Source: Odontocerum albicorne
Taxonomy: Eukaryota > Arthropoda > Insecta > Trichoptera > Odontoceridae
Assembly: GCA_949825065.1 (NCBI GenBank)
Contig: OX463846.1
Location: forward strand, 12,520,177-12,584,176
DNA length: 64,000 nucleotides
Direction of reading: 5' to 3'
Shown here: positions 47,511 to 58,969 of the stretch, piece after piece
How the letters are laid out: each line of letters begins with the position of its first letter
How positions within the stretch are numbered: the stretch's first letter is position 1
Notes under the pieces: generated by a model
Seen by the model: the letters and a program-made list of their open reading frames with translations, nothing else
Told to the model about the DNA's origin: nothing
Databases searched by the model: none
Made by a program: the position numbers and the translations under genes

Positions 47511-48292
47511 TAAAACTGTAGGTATAATAGAGGTAAAAATAAGTTTTTCAGTAAAAATAATGACTACAGTCAATGATTGGTACCACCCATTTTCTGCTAT
47601 TGATAGGATAAATTTTAATAAAACCAATTATGCAATATATATTATACAGTTAAGTACGTAAACATCGATTAGTCAAAACAAGCAAAATACTTCGAGCCAC
47701 AGCATACAAATATTGAGATTTTACATTATAAATTACGGTTCAACACGTTCTTCGCCCTAAACGGCTGTAAATTTCTACAATTGTCGTTATTTTTTGACAC
47801 TGAACAACAGAGAGACAACTTTCATATTTCGTTGGCAGTGCCCGAACAAAAATAAATACAAAAAGGCCATCGCTATGAATGAAAAGGCCCGAAAGTCACG
47901 ACGAGGCAGCGAACGGATTAGAAATCTATACGGGCCCCGACTTGAATTAGCTGACGGCGAATAGTAGATGGATATATACACGTATATCTGCAAACGGAAA
48001 CCGTGATGTGAGAATATAAAAATGATTGGGGAAAATTGACTTTGCACGGCACACTTTCCCTTCGCTGAATGATGGGTGTTATTGGATCGGATGACAAGCG
48101 ATTATTATGGAGAAGATTTGTGCGAGTGCGGAAATCATCGGTGTTCAACGCCTGCGCCACACTGTCACGAACTATTTCTAAAGTGGAAATGTGAGAAGAT
48201 GGGTAAATCTGAGATTGTCACCATTTTCTATTTCAACGCACTTTTGTTAAATTTAATTAACTTTCCTGATCAAAATAGATTTCTGCGACACC
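47511..48292. other. Gene-free stretch with GC patches
   Basis: GC-richer patches at 47860-47960 and 48045-48190 (CGGGCCCCGACTTG; TGCGCCACACTGTCACG). No gene recognised. Confidence 0.4.
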
Positions 48293-48502
48293 TTTATTGC
48301 AGAGTATGTATTTTACCCATGGCTGTATCTCACATTTATTGCAGAGTATGTATGTTACCCATGGCTGTATCGCACATTTATTGCAGAGTATGTATTTTAC
48401 CCATGGCTGTATCGCACATTTATTGCAGAGTATGTATTTTACCCATGGCTGTATCCCACATTTATTGCAGAGTATGTATTTTACCCATGGCTGTATCCCA
48501 CA
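48293..48502. repeat. Minisatellite, 5 x 42 bp
   Basis: Five head-to-tail copies of a 42-bp unit beginning TTTATTGCAGAGTATGTATT and containing ACCCATGGCTGTATC, at 48293, 48335, 48377, 48419 and 48461. Copies differ at about two sites (T/G in the middle; TCTC/TCGC/TCCC near the end). Because 42 is a multiple of three, every frame repeats as 14 residues, which creates long but probably meaningless ORFs on both strands. Confidence 0.98.
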
Positions 48503-49119
48503 TTTTTTCATGGGTCTGCTTAGATACTACTCTTTAAGCCTTAGAAGAGATCTATGTACATGTTTGTTTATATACATATACAAATTGCTAAAGGGAGATA
48601 TAGCAAATATTTTGTTGATTCACAGACTTTTGTTTAATGTACCGGACAATTATTTACTCCATCGTGAATTAAGATTATTTTCGGTGTCGTAATTACGAAC
48701 TGAGCATCACCACACGCACCCGGAATGGGGTTGTTGAATAAATTTATTGATATCGATATCTTCCACATATCAGTGGATAAACTCCTTAAAAATAACTTAG
48801 CAAGTATAAAGTGAGTCACTTCACAGTGAGGTATGGGTAACAATATTCCTGTAGTCATAACATAATGCAATATTTAGACTTTATAATTGTGTTTCGTTAT
48901 TTGAGGTAATTGAATTAAACCTGTATAAAAAATTATATAAAATTAAGTATGTACGATAAATACTATACTTAACTAAAATAGAGGCTGAGCAAAAATATAT
49001 CCCAGAACGCTAAAATGGTGAATAAGCATGTTCACTACTACTCGTAAAACGACACAGGTGACATGAAACCAATGCAACTAGAAATAATTGCACAAGGAAA
49101 TGTTCGAATAACAACTTAC
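48503..49119. other. Gene-free stretch
   Basis: No gene or repeat recognised. Confidence 0.4.
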
Positions 49120-49310
49120 GACGACCTCCATATCCTAGTTGGTAAAATGATATTGGTAATATTTCTAGCCCTGGGATTTCAGGTTCGATTCTTAATGGAA
49201 CCCAAAACAGTGTAATGTTTTTTTTTCTATAATATTTTTTGGTAGGATGGAAGCAAGTGCTATATGACAATAAACATGCCAAATTGTTTACTAAAAGTGT
49301 AATAAAAATA
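49120..49310 (+). mobile_element. tRNA-derived SINE, diverged
   Basis: A box side: CATATCCTAGTTGGTAAAAT. B box: CAGGTTCGATTCTTAATGGA followed by ACCC. The body and tail (ATGGAAGCAAGTGCTATATG, AATAAACATGCCAAATTG, AAAGTGTAATAAAA) are recognisable but diverged. Confidence 0.75.
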
Positions 49311-49394
49311 ATGATTATTTATGTTCTATAAAAAACCACAATGTGATTGTGAAAATAACAAAATATCGTAACAGGACTTCAGAGGTAACGAGAG

Positions 49395-49720
49395 GTCATC
49401 TCACGACTGACCAGAAAGAGAAGTAACTAACTGATGATCGTGCAAGTGCCTCCATGGGTTTCACAACACGGACAGAATGTTGAAAACACTACGTGCCGAG
49501 CACACGTGTATTCTATGTCCGTCGGTGCATTGCCCTTCGGATGGTGCATCAAGCTGTGCAAGGGCCCGGAAGATACGACTCGCTGCAGTCGGGATCGAGC
49601 GAGGGGCACGGGCCGACAAACCAAATTCGGATCTCACACTGCGGGCACCTTTTCGACTTAAACGATCACTTTCATTTTTATTGGTGACGCCATCGTGGAT
49701 GGTGCAACTGATTAACGAGC
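49395..49720. other. GC/CpG-rich island
   Basis: Three plus frames and one minus frame are open across 49427-49731, a composition effect. It contains CACTACGTGCCGAGCACACGTG-type E-box-like sequence (CACGTG near 49502) and GATCGAGCGAGGGGCACGGG. Candidate promoter or conserved element; no product recognised. Confidence 0.35.
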
Positions 49721-51774
49721 TTTTACCATAAATTGAACAAGCAGTTTTAAATTTATTTGAGAATTGAGATGATTTTTTTAATATATGAGTTAGACAAGCG
49801 TTAAGATTTCTAAAAACGATTTCAAATTATGAAAGGTACATTTGAAAATCGATACTTTCCAGACAAAAAACTTTTCAATAATCGTAGAATTCTTATCTTC
49901 TCGTTTCAACTTTTTTAACAATATGATTTACTAATATAAATATCATGACCGAAGTCTGGTGTATATTTTCAATAAGACACAGTTATCGATATGGATTAGG
50001 TGAATTAATGGTTTATTGCAATATAATAATAAACTTTAAATAATAATTATAAAAACAAAACATGACAGTTAAATTTAATCAATTATTTTACATCAATCAG
50101 CAAATCTAACTTGAAGGCAGAATACGTTTTCAGCACGGGCGGTTTTAACAGGAGTAACGAAAAATTATATTACAATATATAATTTATAACTAAAATCTGA
50201 TTAATTATTTTGTCTCAATTATCTTAACATTGTTCCAAAATATTATTAAAAACCTAAATTTGTTTATATTAAATAAAATATATTTTGAAACTGAATTTGT
50301 TGCTTTGTAGTTCTGGTTATAAATTTATTTGATGATGGTTATGCCCATTTGCCTGGGCTGTATCGATTTTATATACATATTTATTATTTAATAATACAAT
50401 CTCATTCTATGTAAGTATCATTTGTGTCGCACATTTTTTTATAAAACCAAAACAGAGGTATCGTCTCCAATTTATGTCCTAAGGAGAGACGAATATTTTC
50501 TATGTCTTCGGTGTATGGATCTTGCGCGCGGACTAAATATGGAGAAATCAGATTTAAGGAGCACCAAAACGAATAAAAATAAAGTAATCAAACAAAAACT
50601 TCATGCCTATTTTTATCAGAAAATTAAACACGATTAAAATTCAAACTAAGATGAAAATTAAGATTAAATAAAAAAATATTTAAGAAGGTGGTGCGTATTT
50701 GAAGATACACATTATATTTCATTTAGATAAATGTCTTTTCGAGACAACAAAAGGATATTTAACGCAAAATATATTAACTGGAACTCTTGTTGACGGAAGT
50801 AAAACAATGTTCATCGCGAAAAAATAGTAACTAGAAAAGTGCGATTTTCTTCGTGTTACGGTAAAGCTGAGAATCTGAAATGTCGATTCTCGGTAGGAAA
50901 TTAAAAAGTGATTGCTTCCACGGGATAATGCAAAAAAATTTGAACACTGCAGAAGACAGTTTATGAGAAAACTTCGCTAAAAACTCAATCACAGAGTAAT
51001 CGAAGTGTACTAAAAGTTACGGAAGTCGATTCACAAAAAATATGAAGTAAAAAATACAATATGATTATTCATTTAACAACAATTTGCCAATTAATTTAAC
51101 AAAATAAAAAAAATACTAAAAAAAATGTGAATCTGTGACGAACAATAAAGTGACTTTACACATAACATAATTTTCAAACAAGGGCCAAAATTATCTATTG
51201 TAATGTGCTTATAATTGTCGCAATTATGAGTAAATTACAATAGACAATTTTTAAGTATAAAACTTTTGAAGTATGAAAAAATGTAATTGATTATTATTTT
51301 CAACGTTTTTTTTAATTAAAATAAATGAAAAATTCAAGTTAATTATTAAATAATTCAAACAATAAAAATAACACATTCCAGTTCTCCCAGTTTTTCTTCT
51401 TCTTGTCGTGTCAAAGGTACTAAATTAGATACGTGTGCAAGACATCGGGCGCCTCTGGCTTTATAGCAAGTGTCGCATGGACATTATTAATTATGCCATG
51501 TTGTACTTGGTTCCCCCAGTTTTAATGTCCTTTTCGCATTCTCTTTTAAATCGTGAACCCTGTTTTGGTTATGTGGTAACATTTTGCATATTTGCTTATA
51601 TGCAAAATGATATCTTGGTTCTACAAGCCTAGAACGGAGCTTTTAAAATGCTGATATGATAGTTCTTGTGAAACTTACGCTTTGTTATAAAACATATAAA
51701 ATATGTCATAAGCGCTAAGTTTTTTTTTAATGGCTATTTATCCAAATTAAGGTATTTTCAACAAGTGAGCGATG
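49721..51774. other. Gene-free stretch
   Basis: AT-rich; nothing recognised. ORFs (50422-50637, 51435-51632) carry no domain. Confidence 0.4.
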
Positions 51775-52140
51775 ATAAAATGATTACGTTCATTGAGAAT
51801 ACAGAATATGTTCTAGAAGCGGAAAGAAGGCGGAATGAAGATAGAAGCTTTGAGATGGTTGGCGCAAGTGGAGAGAATTAATGACTAAGCGAGTATACAA
51901 GTCAAAAGCGCAAGGTGCGCGTGGAAGAGGTAGATCGAAGAAAACGTTGCTGGATCAAATGGACAAGATTTTCAAAGAAGGTTAACTGAGAAATATGAGT
52001 AATAAAATGCTGTGCATGACGAGAAGATGTATGAATGTGTAGGAGGCGAAAGTTGCGTTCTTGGATAGAAAAGTTTGGAGATCAGTTCTCTCTGCCTACT
52101 TTACAAGGGACACGGCGTAATGATATGTATGTAAGGGCAA
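51775..52140 (+). mobile_element. RTE-like LINE 3' fragment
   Basis: Plus-strand broken frames read EALRWLAQVERIND-like sequence at about 51850-51890 and SNGQDFQRRLTEKYE. The end CGTTCTTGGATAGAAAAGTT, TGGAGATCAGTTCTCTCTGC and CTACTTTACAAGGGACACGG is the family 3' terminus. It finishes at GATATGTATGTAAG (52121-52134). Confidence 0.75.
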
Positions 52141-52299
52141 ACAAGGTAAGCTATTGCAATAACAATTTGGAATTTTATCAAATCAGAATACTAATAGTTA
52201 ACAAGTCTTTTTGCACACATGTAGAATTAGTCGGTATTATATTATTAGTTAAGAACATTCGTAAAATAAAAATATTAATGTCGACATATTCAAGCACGG

Positions 52300-52490
52300 A
52301 TCGCCCTTGAACCTGCCGGCGCAGGTGCCGCTAAAGGCGCGACAGCACAGCACGTGTGCCGCGGAGAGTGCAGCCGTCCAGCCTGAGTGCAGCCAGCCCC
52401 GAAGGCCTGCGAGTGCACTAACCGGGCCTTCACCCGTGCACTACGCCCGCAAGCAAGGAACTTGATCATAGAGAGAGAGGGAGAGCATTT
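52300..52490. other. GC-rich island with GAGTGCAGCC repeats
   Basis: The most GC-rich patch in the window. It contains the palindrome ACCTGCCGGCGCAGGT (about 52311-52326) and GAGTGCAGCC at 52366-52375 and 52385-52394, with a related GAGTGCAC at about 52411. It ends in a GA repeat (AGAGAGAGAGGGAGAG). No coding frame with a domain. Confidence 0.4.
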
Positions 52491-52905
52491 TCCTATCTTG
52501 ACACCTGACTAACTTACAGGGAATATTTTTTTATCAAACCATATCCACTATATCTTCTTTGTGTATTAGTAAAGAGTACGTTGTGGTCAAAATGAAGAAA
52601 ACAAGATTGAGATGTTTCGACAACGTGGATATAAATTATGAAATATTATATCTACTAAGAAAATATATTCAAATGGTATATAGAGTACACCGTTTGCAAA
52701 GAACTTGGCTCCATTAAACAAATCAAATGCTTAACACGTGAAAAGTTAAAAAAAATATGAATTGTATATTTTTCAAATGTAGACAACTGAGGTTCGATAT
52801 GAATGCACGGTAGTTGCTTTCGAGATATGGTGATGGCGAAAATTGTAAAATATATCTTGGAGAGCAAAACGAACCAATAAATGTATGCTGCTGGAATTCA
52901 AAATA

Positions 52906-53066
52906 GTGAAATACATTACAACCTGGAAGGCTTATTCCAGCTAATCAGAGAGATATTGACTAGAACTTAGTGAAAATCAGACTGAGCCTTTTATTAAAAA
53001 ATGGATACCAATAGGAATCGATTCCCGGGTTGGAAGATATACGTTTTACCAACTAGGCCAGGAAGT
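52906..53066 (-). mobile_element. tRNA-derived SINE, shortened
   Basis: Plus-strand landmarks are GTGAAATACATTACAACCTG, GCTTATTCCAGCTAATCAGA, AAAATCAGACTGAGCCTTTT, CCAATAGGAATCGATTCCCG (B box inverted) and TTTTACCAACTAGGCCAGGA (A box inverted). Confidence 0.8.
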
Positions 53067-53129
53067 TTGAAATTTGGTGAGAAAAAAGCATTGTTAATTT
53101 GTATTTATATGAATACATAATTTTCATGC

Positions 53130-53330
53130 ACAGTGGTCACAATTATTAGCGACCAGAGTCACCTCCGTGAGTCCATGAAGGAGAATTATATCATCTGAAC
53201 TGTCTATCCCATGGTCCACCAGCCATGACCACGGTCGCCCGCCCTTCACGCCTCGAGTGCCCGCCGTACACCATATACCATAACCCACGAGGCAATAGTG
53301 CAACAACCGTACACACACTGAGGTACTTAC
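53130..53330. other. GC-rich island
   Basis: Mixed-composition block with CCACGGTCGCCCGCCC and CTCGAGTGCCCGCCG. A 64-codon minus frame lacks domain features. Candidate exon or regulatory element. Confidence 0.3.
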
Positions 53331-55337
53331 TACACACTTCGCGACTTCACCTCCAAGGAAATCTTAGACAATTACGCAATTAGACAACTTTCAGAACTTG
53401 TAATCGGAAAGAAAATGTGAACTTACTTAAATAAATTTAAATCAAAATTCATGATACAGGGTAACACCGTTATAACCATATACCTTAATTTAATGGTTAT
53501 TCTTCTCAGATATTCGTATGAGTGATAGACAACCTATGAACTTGAAGGTTTCACTAAAATAAGTGGGACTTTTCAAGTTCATAAACGATCTTTTCTGTGA
53601 TCTTGGTCATAAAAAGGCACAGACAAAATCGTATTTCGTTGCCATAAAATATATTTTATGCAATCAAGCTTCTGATATTTAAATAATTGAAGTTACGTTA
53701 CAAGAGAAATCATCAAGGCGCCCTTACGGTGACTCACTGTCACTAAACACCGCCGAAGTCCAAATGATATATAATTATTATGAGAATAAGGAAATTCGAC
53801 TAGAAGTGCACTATTTAAATTCAATTAAACATATAAATATAACCTATAGTATATTAACATTAAAAAAAATTATAAAACCTGGATTTTAAGGATTGTTCTG
53901 CGAACAGCTGAATTCTATTCAAGTTTTTTTCTTAAAAAAACCTTGTACATCCACTTACCTGAAAAAAAAAAAGAAAAATATATTAAAATACAGAAAAAGT
54001 AAAAAGAAATTTATAAAAATATAGAAACATACGTTTTATAATGAGACTTCATTAAACGATACACGATAATTTTCTCTCGTTAAATAAATTCTGGGATATT
54101 TCATCACATGCAAGCGAGTGCACCTGTAGGATTAAAATTCTAATTTGGTGTGTAAAACCATAGTTTATGAGATGAAAAGAAACAGTCATTGCTCAACAAC
54201 CAAGACATATAAATTCATGTACACAACAGATGAGGTGAAAACGATTTACATAAGATCTGAATATCTCACGTACACACATTAAATATAATATAAAACACGA
54301 ATGTAAACAACGCTCTCGGTACAATGTAGATTTCATCTCATAAACCAAACAAGATTACGGGCAAAACCATAAATTATAACTAACTAGCTGCGTACATTTT
54401 TCATTACTGGGAGAAAGGAGCGTCACATTGCACAGAGGAATGAGAAATCAAAATATCTTAAATGAACGAAGGAAAAGTTGCGGATGTTTGAATAACGAGC
54501 AATTAACGATCGTTAGTTGTGTAATCGATAATTAAATAAAAATATAACTTACATTTTTTAATCCTAGCCACACCATGGGATGAAACAATCATAACTTGTT
54601 AAGGTATATGAAATAATGATTTGTGATCGTTGGCCAGTCTACAATGATTTATGAAAGCGAGGAAACACGTTTCTAATTCAGATTATAAAATTATACCTTA
54701 TGATTTTTATAACTCAATTATTTTTTTTAATTTGTTTTTGTTTAGTTTAATCGAAAGGTCTGATACTTTTTTAAAACCTGATCGATATTGATTGTTGCGT
54801 TGTATTAAAATTGCTAGAATTATTTACATCGAAATGGACTTGCGTTTATTCGTACATAAAAAAATATCCAACACAATCAAGATACTCCTATGTAAAAAGC
54901 TCGTTTTTAAAATAAAATTGAAATACATAAACAGCCTTAATAATTGTTGTTTAGTAATGAATAATGTGTGATCTGATCATAAAAAAGTGATTCAATATTG
55001 AAACAGAAACAGTGAGTACCTATACACATATGTATATGGTATAACACAAAACACAGTAAAGCAGCCAATAATCTAGTTGTGATAGGCATTGATTGTATAA
55101 TGAGAAAGAGTCGCAGTTGTTAGGAAGGAAACAATGATGAGATGTTACATGTTACCAAATGGAAATCAGAAAGTTAGACGGATACGCGAACCTAACCAAT
55201 CCGCTCGCTTGCATAATCGCGAGTTGAAAATTCTTTCCACGGTCTATGTTACGTGTTACGTAGGAAAAATTATAACATACTTAATCAGAGTAAATAACTA
55301 ACAAATATCTAAAACAAAAAAATCTTGGTCATTATAT
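53331..55337. other. Gene-free stretch
   Basis: AT-rich unique sequence; no gene or repeat family recognised. Confidence 0.4.
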
Positions 55338-55631
55338 GTGTATAGTTCAATAAAAGTTATGGAAACTAGAAGATTGAAAAAAATGTTTTCATTGCCGAAA
55401 TACTTGTGTGTACCAGATACTACATATGTTACATTAAAACTGAACAAGTATTTTCAAGAAGGCATTTGTTACGTTCAAAATGTGCTTGTTCAAGGTATTC
55501 AAAGTAAAATAAATGGTAATTTAACTGTTGCATATATGGTAAATAAAGGAGATAATAGAGGGGTACAATATGAGCAACAAACGTATATTTATAAACATAT
55601 AATTGGTTTCCAACAATTATGGAGTCAGTAA
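55338..55631 (+). CDS. Candidate ORF, 97 codons, product unknown
   Basis: Frame from ATG 55338 (alternatives 55359 and 55383) to TAA 55629-55631. The protein is not the usual F/I/Y/K-only product of AT-rich DNA: it has LPKYLCVPDTTYVTLKLNKY, FQEGICYVQNVLVQGIQSK and GNLTVAYMVNKGDNRGVQYE, with alternating hydrophobics that suggest beta-strands. No signal peptide, transmembrane segment or known motif is evident and no splice structure was found. It could be a fragment of a viral or transposon gene, a host exon, or chance. Confidence 0.25.
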   Translation: MYSSIKVMETRRLKKMFSLPKYLCVPDTTYVTLKLNKYFQEGICYVQNVLVQGIQSKINGNLTVAYMVNKGDNRGVQYEQQTYIYKHIIGFQQLWSQ

Positions 55632-55859
55632 TGAAAGAAAAAAAAAAGAAAAATGAATCTAAACCCTATTTGAAGTCACACAATATAGCTATGACTTCGC
55701 CTGTCTTGCCCCGCCATCCAGCTTTTAGTTTATCAAGTGTTCCGGCCAATTAATAATGTCCATGTTTGGTTAAGCTTTATCTACCCCACCCACAATTTTT
55801 TTATTTGAGAAAACTACGAATAAATCATAGATCAATTTATTTATTCATTTAAACTTCAT

Positions 55860-55935
55860 TGAAAAAAAATGCTGGAGGGCTTATTGACAGGTGGCAATCT
55901 ATTCCAACCAACCAGACAAAATTAAATAAAGCATA
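55860..55935 (-). mobile_element. SINE 3' fragment
   Basis: GCTGGAGGGCTTATTGACAG, GTGGCAATCTATTCC and AACCAACCAGACAAAATTAA correspond to the tail-side body of the SINE family. Confidence 0.65.
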
Positions 55936-57589
55936 TAGTTATAGTCGCAAAAAATCAATAACGCGTGTGAATGAGTATATCATGATTAAATTCCGTCGTA
56001 AAATCGATTTGGTCCATACAAAGTGATGTGATGTTTCCTCAATTATCTAAGAACTGGTAAAATGTAGGTTGGGTAATTTTCATAAATATACATCCTCCAT
56101 ATATAACCTCTCAACGGTTGAGAATTGATAAAATATTTACGTGAACTTTTGCTTGTACTGATCCCCTTTATCTCCTCTTTAATATGTCACATGAAAATCG
56201 AGTCACTATAATAAAAAGGAGAATCAAATAAATAAATAATAAATACTGGTTTATTGATAGCAACATAGTATGTACATAATACATTTAGACACATTTCAAG
56301 AATACATTAAAAAACAGAAGCTATCAAAAAGTCTGGGCTCATCTAATAACACCCCCCCGGCCATGATACACCCCACCAATATAGGGCGAGCCCAGCCACG
56401 GGGACACCAGATGGTTTTCAGCCCACACAGCCCACCAGATGTTTTTCAGAATTACTACATTCTAAACTGATAAAAAATGTATTATGTGATAAAAAATATT
56501 AACGCATTTTTATTGCATTAGAGAAATATTTATGTTAACTTTTAGTTTATTTTATCATCTCCTATCATGCATGCAGTGAACGTCAATTCACAGAAAGTAA
56601 AAAGAATTAAATGAAATGTGAAAATTATTAAAGAACATTCCGCTAAGATTTATGGGAAAAGTCTAACGCTGGTGTTACTTTCTGCTGAAGGCAACCATAA
56701 TCGGAAAAAATATTCATAAAACCAGCGATTTTATTTGAAAAAAAGCGGCGCGTTAGTTTATCTGCTAAAATATTGGAAAAGATATACGAGTATACTATAT
56801 ATTGAAGGATGAATTTTCTCCCAGTATGAAAAAATTGCGATAAGACGGGAAAATTACAAAATGTTGGCTACGAAATGTTAACATACATTCAACGATTCGA
56901 CCTCAGTGTTAAAAATAACTGTTGTAATGTTATCTGTAAGAAATAAAACATTTTGTTTTCTGTAACTTTAATCAACTGATAAAAATAAAATGTAAAAGTA
57001 TACTAATATAAATAGTAATATTAGTTGTATGAAGTCGTCCGAAGTGTTGTAACGCATGGTTCATGGTGACAACTAATATAATACGAAGAACCATGAAAGT
57101 CTCAAAATATAAACAAAAATATTAAGTTGTAACAATTACCCTTTCCATTACGATATATCCCTGAGGCACCGTGCAGGTTTATAGGTAACGCAAAAAGTGT
57201 CCCAGTTAATTTGCTTTTAAATGCACGCATAAAAGGGTGATTGATTTATTTAGGTGAAAACAAAACACACAAATTCAGAGTCAATAAGATTCTAATACGA
57301 TATTTCTTTTCCTAGATAATAATCAAATGCCATAAGAAATAGATGTTCCAATTGGAAATCGATTTCACAAATCAGTAGTGGAGAGAGTAACTTATGGGTT
57401 GTGTATTAATATCTCAATTTCACTTAATTTAGATAGCACATCATAAAAAACACGTAAAACTATTTTAACAAATCTCAAAAATAGCTCATTCGATAAATGT
57501 TCCTCATTTTAAAGTTATAATATAAAGTTAATAGCTCACGAACATTTTTGCCATCAACGACGAGCACTCAAACAAATTAGTACAGAAAC
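55936..57589. other. Gene-free stretch with structured patch 56333-56449
   Basis: AT-rich except 56330-56450. There CTGGGCTC (56333-56340) pairs with GAGCCCAG (56388-56395), and CACCAGATGGTTTTCAG (56405) recurs with one change at 56433. Otherwise nothing recognised. Confidence 0.45.
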
Positions 57590-57925
57590 AGTACCTGCCG
57601 GCTTAAATCGTTACGTTGCATAAACAGACACGCGGCAGCAAGGTAAATGCACCGCGCGACACGTGGTTCCGACTCAGGGGTAGGCGGGGAGGGAACACGT
57701 GAACAATTTTCCCCTCTTCTCTAGTTTCTCCCTCTCCATCGTTCTACAGCGAGTGCAGCCGGCCAGAGAGGGACGGGGTCTAGCCGGAGAGGGGGCTGAG
57801 TGTTGCACCGGAATTAGCACATCTCACAGGCGCACGAGACTCGAGCGGAGGTGGACGTGGGTTGGGTCAGTGGAGGGGAAAATTACGAAAGGCTAGTCGG
57901 ATGAAAGCGTGTACGATGCCGGCAC
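57590..57925. other. GC/CpG-rich island, promoter-like
   Basis: Contains CACGCGGCAGCAAGGTAAAT (donor-like CAAG|GTAAAT), CGCGCGACACGTGG (E-box), a CT-rich run (TTTCTCCCTCTCCATCG), GAGTGCAGCCGG at 57751 and AGAGAGGGACGGGG. A 65-codon frame at 57699 lacks a domain. Composition resembles an insect promoter or 5' UTR region. Confidence 0.35.
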
Positions 57926-58969
57926 GTGGAGAAAATTGATATTTACCAATTTTCGGATAAGTCTCATTACGCTTTTTCACGTTCGGTTATAAATAAATTT
58001 AATTAAAACAGAGCCAGCTAAATGAAACAAGATAAAGCAAGAAATGTCATGATGATTATGCATATTGAAGCGGCGTGATATTTTTGGGGATATAGGATTG
58101 ATACACATATGCTTTTTCGAAATTAAAAAAAAAAAGGGTTCACGTATTTGGTTCTCTTTTCACATAAACATCCTAATTTGAGAAGAAATTTTGAAGTCAG
58201 CACGTCCACAGATTCTTTCATGTTATTTAAATATAAAAAATAGTTTTTTTAGATTGAGAAATTCAAAATCAGGTCGTGCGTGTCATGGAACAGGGAAAGC
58301 ATTGAAAATATAAAAAACAAGGACGTGTCAGCATTAAAAATATTTAAGTACGTATTTTTAAACTATCGAAGAAAATAGATTTTTTTTTCAAATTTCAATA
58401 TATTTTTGAAAATACGTAGTTTCCAATAGTGTCGGTTACATCCGAGTTCTCTGTGAATTATAACGACAGCAAAAATGGCGAGGAATCTAAATTCATAAAT
58501 AGCGTTATCTAACAGTCATTGTTAGTGTTCTTACATTCCGCATTGTTAGCGATAATATGAGACAATTTAAAAAATCAAACACATGTTTATGTATGCACGT
58601 TTAAGAGTCATGGTAAATATCAATATTTGCATACAAAATTTGCGATCGCTCAATGACACTGATTAGCAGTGGTCGATTCAAGGAAAACTTAGGCATGTAC
58701 GTGCTAAAAGTTGCCAAATTGCGTTACAGAATTATTGTGTATACGTAAACGAGTCGACATTTGAGTTTTTTTTTTTACTTTGGAGGACAAAATTTAACGT
58801 TTAATGCACACAAATTAGTTTTGATGTCGTTGCTATGTCGTAAAATTTATCAGAATATTTATATCGAATATATTCTGATAAGATACCGTTCGAAATGAAA
58901 ATTCGAATGGGAAATGAATGTTACTGGATTTTTTTCTACACTTGTGACAATTCAGATAGTTAGATTATA
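57926..58969. other. Gene-free stretch
   Basis: AT-rich; nothing recognised. Ends at the TA (58968-58969) that flanks the fossil transposon. Confidence 0.4.

Noticed and set aside
48076..48692. ORFs of 131-153 codons with 14-residue repeats on both strands
   Set aside because: They arise because the 42-bp minisatellite unit is a multiple of three and stop-free; the repeats are equally open on the opposite strand and have no domain.
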